Assembly (NCBI GenBank): GCA_036781505.1
Contig: DAIQAV010000096.1
Coordinates: forward strand, 1 to 9,009
Length of the DNA stretch: 9,009 nucleotides
Origin: FEN-680 sp036781505
GTDB lineage: Bacteria > Actinomycetota > Geothermincolia > Fen-727 > Anoxymicrobiaceae
Direction of reading: 5' to 3'
Made by a program: the position numbers and the translations under genes. Positions 5,979-9,009 of this stretch are shown here, in pieces (positions within the stretch are counted from its first letter, which is position 1; each line of letters begins with the position of its first letter). Below the pieces are notes generated by a model. That model saw only the letters and a list, made by a program, of their open reading frames with translations, searched no databases and was not told the DNA's origin.

Positions 5979-6764
5979 ATGGCGATAAAGATATTGTCGG
6001 ACATACACGGTGAGTACGGGGCGATGAAGACGCAACTGCTGCCCGACGACGTCGCGATCCTGCTGGGCGACTATCTCAACCTGATCGACTTCCGTACGCT
6101 CGACGGCATTCTCTCCGAGGTGTACTCGCGCGAGGAGATCCGCAAGGTCCTGACGCTGATGGCGACGGGGGACAAGGAGCGCGCGCGCGTGCAGATACGG
6201 GACGCGATCGGCGGCACCCCGGACAAGTCCGAGGAGGTGCGGGCGAAGATCGCGGCCAGCTACACGGAGTTCTTCGCCAGCATCCCCTGCAAGTGCTACA
6301 TGCTCTACGGCAACACCGACGTGCCCGAGGCGATGAGGCGCCTGGTGGCGGCCGCGGACGCGGAGCTGGTCGAGTGCGGCGTGGTCGAGGTCGACGGCCA
6401 GCGCTTCGGCATGGTGTCCGGCGCCCCGCAGGGGCCCTGGAACACGGGCCTGCCGGGCGAGATGGACACGGAGCGCTACGACGAGATGGTGGCCTCGCTG
6501 GGCCCCGTGGACGTGCTGTGCACCCACTACCCGCCGGCGATCCCCGACCTGACCTGGGACACCATCGCGGAGCGCGACGAGGTGGGAAGCTCGGCGCTGG
6601 TATCGTACATCGACGAGAACGGCCCGGCTTACCACTACTTCGGGCACGTCCACCACCCACGCGAGTCCTGCACTGTTCGTGGCTCGACCAGGGTCATCAA
6701 CGCCGGCTTCTTCTGCGCGAGCAAGTCCGCTGTGGTCCACCCGGCCGACTGCCCCGCAAAGTAA
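5979..6764 (+). CDS. Calcineurin-like metallophosphoesterase
   Basis: A 261-aa protein with the full set of metal-binding motifs of the family: DIH (Asp8, His10), GDYLN (Asp31), YGNTD (Asn112), THYPP (His183) and GHVHH (His223, His225). Two metal ions should be held in a cytoplasmic phosphodiesterase or phosphatase site; no signal peptide is visible. A stretch of about 65 residues (~37-100, helical and charged) is inserted between the GD and GN motifs, longer than in minimal YfcE-type enzymes, and could shape the substrate pocket. The start is supported by GGAGGG at 5965-5970, 8 nt upstream. The gene begins 24 nt after the second WYL gene and is probably in the same operon, hinting at a role tied to that regulator pair (for example a nucleotide or nucleic-acid signal). 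The substrate is unknown. Confidence 0.88.
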   Translation: MAIKILSDIHGEYGAMKTQLLPDDVAILLGDYLNLIDFRTLDGILSEVYSREEIRKVLTLMATGDKERARVQIRDAIGGTPDKSEEVRAKIAASYTEFFASIPCKCYMLYGNTDVPEAMRRLVAAADAELVECGVVEVDGQRFGMVSGAPQGPWNTGLPGEMDTERYDEMVASLGPVDVLCTHYPPAIPDLTWDTIAERDEVGSSALVSYIDENGPAYHYFGHVHHPRESCTVRGSTRVINAGFFCASKSAVVHPADCPAK

Positions 6765-6795
6765 GGGACAAAGCGTACCAGGTACTTTTCGTCCC
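6765..6795. repeat. Hairpin repeat (REP-like) abutting the phosphoesterase stop codon
   Basis: Nested inverted repeat: outer gggac (6765-6769) with gtccc (6791-6795) and inner gtacc (6775-6779) with ggtac (6781-6785) around a single a. The arms are joined by A/T-rich bulges (aaagc, ttttc). It begins directly after the TAA. It may protect or end the operon mRNA, but the short ttttc lies inside the structure rather than after it. It resembles dispersed palindromic repeats of the REP type; that likeness is from memory. Confidence 0.55.
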
Positions 6796-6812
6796 GTAGC
6801 GCCGGCGTTCCC

Positions 6813-6912
6813 CCGGATCTGCACGGGTGGCCGCTTTTCAAGATGCGGGTTTGGTATCAGTTTCCTGATATAGGGCTTCACGGGCGTCCCGCCGGCTTTG
6901 CGCGGATGGCCG
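6813..6912 (+). repeat. Imperfect 21-nt direct repeat in the convergent intergenic region
   Basis: Positions 6813-6833 and 6892-6912 match at 17 of 21 bases, both starting ccgg and ending tggccg. The second copy is bounded by gccggc (6891-6896 and 6908-6914 region), giving it a weak hairpin. The 256-nt gap 6765-7020 otherwise shows no convincing gene or RNA. It lies between convergent genes. Confidence 0.45.
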
Positions 6913-7020
6913 GCATCTAACAGTGTAGGATTTGTGCCACCTAGGCCAGTTATTCGGCTTCGCGCCCAGAACTTGCGTTTCTGATTGAGGTGTCAACGTC
7001 GGCTACGCGCGGCGGTATCG

Positions 7021-7275
7021 CTATTCGGTGACCTTGTAGACGACGTCGTGCTGGTGGGCGTGGCCCTCGACGCCGATCCCCACGGACTCCCCCGGCCCGG
7101 CCTTCTCCACGGATGCGTGCTCGATCTGCATCGAGTCGACGTTCTGCGTCCAGTCGGAGGTGTGACCCTTGACGTGGATGGTGTCACCGACCTCGAGGTC
7201 GCCGGTCAACTCGATCGCCGCGACGCCGATCTTGTTGAAGTAGTGAGCAATCTTGCCGATCTCTTTCTCTGGCAT
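7021..7275 (-). CDS. Stand-alone EF-Tu domain-2-like beta-barrel protein (translation elongation factor-like)
   Basis: An 84-aa protein that looks like only domain 2 of translational GTPases. It reads IGKIAHYFNKIGVAAIELTG, then LEVGDTIHVKGHTSDW and VDSMQIEHASVEKAGPGESVGIGV, matching the strand-turn pattern in which EF-Tu domain 2 has GD-I--G and V-S-Q----A--G--VGI. There is no G domain. The C-terminal tail (HAHQHDVVYKVTE) is His-rich. The start at 7275 is fixed by AGGAGGG (7290-7284 on the minus strand), 8 nt upstream; an upstream in-frame start would place the ribosome site inside the coding region. It has its own promoter. Small proteins like this are annotated as translation elongation factor-like in scattered bacteria and archaea; the function is unknown. 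Binding to RNA or to a partner protein is a guess. Confidence 0.8.
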   Translation of the reverse strand: MPEKEIGKIAHYFNKIGVAAIELTGDLEVGDTIHVKGHTSDWTQNVDSMQIEHASVEKAGPGESVGIGVEGHAHQHDVVYKVTE

Positions 7276-7317
7276 CGTCCCCACCCTCCTTCGACTCTCC
7301 TTGCCACTCTGCAACAG

Positions 7318-7323
7318 ATTATA
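7318..7323 (-). promoter_or_regulatory. Extended -10 promoter of the EF-Tu domain-2-like gene
   Basis: On the minus strand the sequence reads TGTTATAAT, a perfect TATAAT box with the TGn extension. No good -35 box is visible at 16-18 nt spacing, which fits an extended -10 promoter. It predicts a 5' leader of about 35 nt ending in the AGGAGGG ribosome site. Confidence 0.65.
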
Positions 7324-7350
7324 ACACCCGAAACCGATGGTCCCGGAAAC

Positions 7351-7412
7351 GCAAAAAGGTGCCTGTCCCGTTTATGCAAAAACGCACCACCGGCGCCTGA
7401 CCCCAGTGGTGC
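7351..7412 (-). terminator. REP-like repeat region, probable terminator of apbE
   Basis: Read on the minus strand after the apbE stop, gcaccac (7412-7406) pairs with gtggtgc (7390-7384) over a 15-nt loop, followed by g and five T (7382-7378): a plausible intrinsic terminator with a short stem. A second run of five T (7357-7353) follows ggcacc, which can pair with an upstream ggtgc. On the plus strand the same region is an imperfect tandem repeat: gcaaaaa at 7351 and 7376, and ggtgcctgtccc (7358-7369) versus ggcgcctgaccc (7392-7403), 10 of 12 identical. These cores resemble dispersed REP-type elements (from memory). Confidence 0.55.
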
Positions 7413-7433
7413 ATCGAGTAGTGTATCGAGCGA

Positions 7434-8495
7434 TCAGATCTGGCCCTTCATGTCGACGGCGTACTTGCTCTTCAGCTGTCCGGTGAGGTAGACCTTGCCC
7501 GAGCCGTCGATGAACAGCCCCTCGAACTGAGGCTGTGTCTTCATGAACTCCATCGCGCGCGCCGGGCCCATGACGATGATCTTCGAGAGTATGTCGGCGT
7601 CCATGCCGCTCGGCCCGACCACTGTGGTGCTGATGGCGTTGGGAGGGTTGTAACCGGTGGCGGGGTCGAAGATGTGGAAATACCGCTTGCCGTCCTTGAT
7701 GAAGAACCGCTCGTAGTCGCCGGAGGTCGACACGAAGCCGTCCTTGAGATTGAGCTGCCCGAGGATCTCGCCGGAGCTGCCGCGCGGGTCCTTGATGCCG
7801 ACCACCCAGTCCTTGCCGTCGACCCTGGCGCCCACCGCTCCGATGGCCCCGCCGAAGTTGATCAGCGCGTGCTGCACGCCGCGCTCCTTGAGCAGCTTCG
7901 ACATCTCGCCCACTCCGTAGCCCTTGGCCACGCCGCCCAGGTCGATCTCCATGCCCTTGTCGGCGAGCATGACGGTCTTGCCGGCGGGGTCGAGCTGGAT
8001 TTTCCTGTAGTCGACCAGCGACTTCGCCTTCGCGACCTCCTCCGGAGTCGGGATCCTGTATTTCTGGTCGTAGAACCCCCAGAGCCGGACCAGGGGAGCT
8101 ACGGTGATGTCGAAGGCGCCGCCGGTGAGGCGCGAGTATTTCACAGACTCGTCGATGATGCGGTAAGTGTCGTCGGACACTTTGACAGGGGCCACGCCCG
8201 CCTGCGCGTTGATCTTCTGCACGTCACTCTGCGTCTTGAACCTGGAGGTCTCGCTCTCGATCTTCTTTGCGAGCGCGATGGCGGCGGCCACGTCCTCCTT
8301 CGCCCGGGCCGTGCTCCTGCCCTGGATGGTGAGGTCCAGCGTGGTGTCCATGGCGAAGACGGTCGGCGAGTGATAGGTCCCCTTCGGCTCGCTGTAGCCT
8401 CCCTCACGTGAGGCGAGCCAGACGACCAGCACCACGGTGCCGAGCGCCAGCAGCCCGATGAGGACCAGATTTACTGCTTTCTTCGTGCGTTTCAT
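7434..8495 (-). CDS. apbE: FAD:protein FMN transferase, membrane-anchored (ApbE family)
   Basis: A 353-aa ApbE-family protein that covalently attaches FMN from FAD to Thr/Ser of partner flavoproteins outside the membrane. Residues 8-28 form one hydrophobic segment after MKRTKK; no Cys is present, so it is an uncleaved or signal-peptidase-I-type anchor, not a lipoprotein. Landmarks in order are AMDTTLDLTI (48-57), SRFKTQSDVQKIN (84-96), GGAFDITVAPLVRLWGF (125-141), DLGGVAKGYG (185-194), NFGG (213-216), VSTSGDYERF (255-264), HIFDPATGY (274-282) and ADILSK (300-305). In most homologues the last block reads ADALST, with Asp and Thr binding Mg2+; Asp301 is kept but Thr is Lys305. No Rnf, Nqr or other obvious flavin acceptor lies in the window. 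The ribosome site is weak. It is divergent from the lipoprotein gene across a 209-nt gap. Confidence 0.93.
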   Translation of the reverse strand: MKRTKKAVNLVLIGLLALGTVVLVVWLASREGGYSEPKGTYHSPTVFAMDTTLDLTIQGRSTARAKEDVAAAIALAKKIESETSRFKTQSDVQKINAQAGVAPVKVSDDTYRIIDESVKYSRLTGGAFDITVAPLVRLWGFYDQKYRIPTPEEVAKAKSLVDYRKIQLDPAGKTVMLADKGMEIDLGGVAKGYGVGEMSKLLKERGVQHALINFGGAIGAVGARVDGKDWVVGIKDPRGSSGEILGQLNLKDGFVSTSGDYERFFIKDGKRYFHIFDPATGYNPPNAISTTVVGPSGMDADILSKIIVMGPARAMEFMKTQPQFEGLFIDGSGKVYLTGQLKSKYAVDMKGQI

Positions 8496-8574
8496 TCTTG
8501 CGGCTCTCGTTTCTGATCGAGGAGGGCAAAGCTGGGCGGCATCGCCGTGGGCCTGGCCCGGCCGGGACAGGAAG

Positions 8575-8580
8575 ATTATA
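8575..8580 (-). promoter_or_regulatory. Possible -10 box upstream of apbE
   Basis: The minus strand reads TGTATAAT here, with a perfect TATAAT hexamer about 80 nt before the apbE start. No -35 element is seen at normal spacing; a TTGAGG lies too far upstream. The remaining divergent gap (8496-8704) shows no other clear signals. Confidence 0.35.
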
Positions 8581-8704
8581 CAGTCTGTCCCGCCGGCACG
8601 CGCTGAGAAGCCTCAAGCGGCGCACCGCGTGCAACGCCGCGCCCGTCCGCGCCGTCCAAGGGTCGAGCGTTGAATCCGAAGAAGAATAACCCGTGGCTCT
8701 ATAT

Positions 8705-9009
8705 ATGCGCGCGGGGGCCCTTCGCCCCCCTGATAAGAGACGAACGAGAACGCCGTCGAGGTTCCTGGCGGTGCTGCTCCTGCTTGCCCTCGCGGCCGGG
8801 GCGGTCTCGTCGTGCGGCAAGACCAGCGCGCGGACCCGAGAGAAGGTCTACCCGGTGGCCGGGATCGTCCTTCAAGCACCGGGCCGCTTCGACGTCCTGC
8901 CGCAGGGCGCGGACTCCTGGCTCCCGGGCGCGCCCGGCTCCTGCGTCTTCTACGGCGACACTATCAGGAACGGGACCGGCGGCGGGCTCATTCTGGCGCT
9001 CTCCAGGGG
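8705..9009 (+). CDS. Lipoprotein with FecR-like N-terminal region, 3'-truncated by window edge
   Basis: An open frame of 101 codons from ATG 8705 to the window's right edge. It opens with a basic n-region (KRRTRTPSRF, 11-20), a hydrophobic core (LAVLLLLALAAGA, 21-33) and a lipobox VSSC with Cys37, so it should be an exported lipoprotein anchored through a diacylglyceryl Cys. After a short linker the mature part reads VAGIVLQAPGRFDVLP, then GAPGSCVFYGDTIRNGTGGGLILAL, which fits the spacing of FecR domains (a strand pattern with G-V, a GD-I-[RT]-G turn and alternating hydrophobics). The ribosome site is poor (gaagaagaa at 8678-8686, far upstream). A G5/C5 hairpin (8713-8729) lies in codons 3-9, so start choice and expression are uncertain. 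Divergent from apbE. The FecR link is tentative. Confidence 0.6.
   Translation, partial: MRAGALRPPDKRRTRTPSRFLAVLLLLALAAGAVSSCGKTSARTREKVYPVAGIVLQAPGRFDVLPQGADSWLPGAPGSCVFYGDTIRNGTGGGLILALSR
8713..8729 (+). repeat. G5/C5 hairpin at the lipoprotein gene start
   Basis: ggggg (8713-8717), loop cccttcg, ccccc (8725-8729). It starts 9 nt into the proposed lipoprotein coding region and could hinder ribosome access, or may indicate a different start. No T-run follows. Confidence 0.5.

Noticed and set aside
5949..6881. Antisense open frame opposite the phosphoesterase
   Set aside because: It has an Arg/Ala/His/Val-rich composition without motifs and covers a gene with all metal ligands intact.
7276..7314. 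Upstream in-frame start for the EF-Tu domain-2-like protein
   Set aside because: It would place the ribosome binding site inside the coding region and start only a few bases after the -10 box.
7021..8495. Rnf/Nqr electron-transport locus suggested by apbE
   Set aside because: No Rnf or Nqr subunit or FMN-binding-domain gene is visible on either side within the window.

Overview
The window is a GC-rich bacterial chromosome segment with tightly packed genes, strong GGAGG-type ribosome binding sites and short gene gaps. The best guess is an uncultured or environmental Actinobacteriota lineage. The main clue is the translationally coupled pair of WYL-domain regulators, arranged like PafB/PafC. 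CoA-thioester catabolism genes and FAD:protein FMN transferase fit but are not diagnostic. The assignment is an inference.

Positions 1-3769 (+ strand) hold a CoA-thioester catabolic cluster: the 3' part of a PaaK-like acyl-CoA ligase, a thiolase-fold protein, a DUF35 zinc-ribbon/OB-fold partner and an acyl-CoA dehydrogenase. The thiolase-fold protein has Gly where thiolases have the nucleophilic Cys, and Tyr where the family usually has a catalytic-loop His. With the adjacent DUF35 gene this points to a retro-aldolase of the Ltp2/ChsH2 kind rather than a true thiolase. The dehydrogenase lacks the usual C-terminal Glu base but has a Glu at the alternative site used by long-chain and isovaleryl-CoA dehydrogenases. 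A plausible joint role is activating a carboxylic acid, desaturating it and cutting its side chain by a retro-aldol step; the substrate is unknown.

Positions 3770-3996 are non-coding and carry a perfect 37-bp palindrome, a second copy of its right half, and a short repeated motif. Positions 3997-6764 (+) form a likely three-gene operon: WYL regulator 1 (TTG start), WYL regulator 2 (ATGA overlap) and a calcineurin-like metallophosphoesterase.

Positions 6765-7020 are non-coding, between convergent genes, with a hairpin repeat next to the phosphoesterase stop and an imperfect direct repeat. On the minus strand follow an 84-aa stand-alone EF-Tu domain-2-like protein with a clear extended -10 promoter, then a membrane-anchored ApbE-type FMN transferase, separated by a repeat region that probably also terminates apbE. 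Divergent from apbE, a lipoprotein with a FecR-like N-terminal region starts at 8705 and runs off the window.

No RNA genes, CRISPR arrays, transposase genes or phage genes were seen. The most notable observations are the Cys-less thiolase/DUF35 module and three dissimilar REP-like palindromic elements, each just downstream of a gene.
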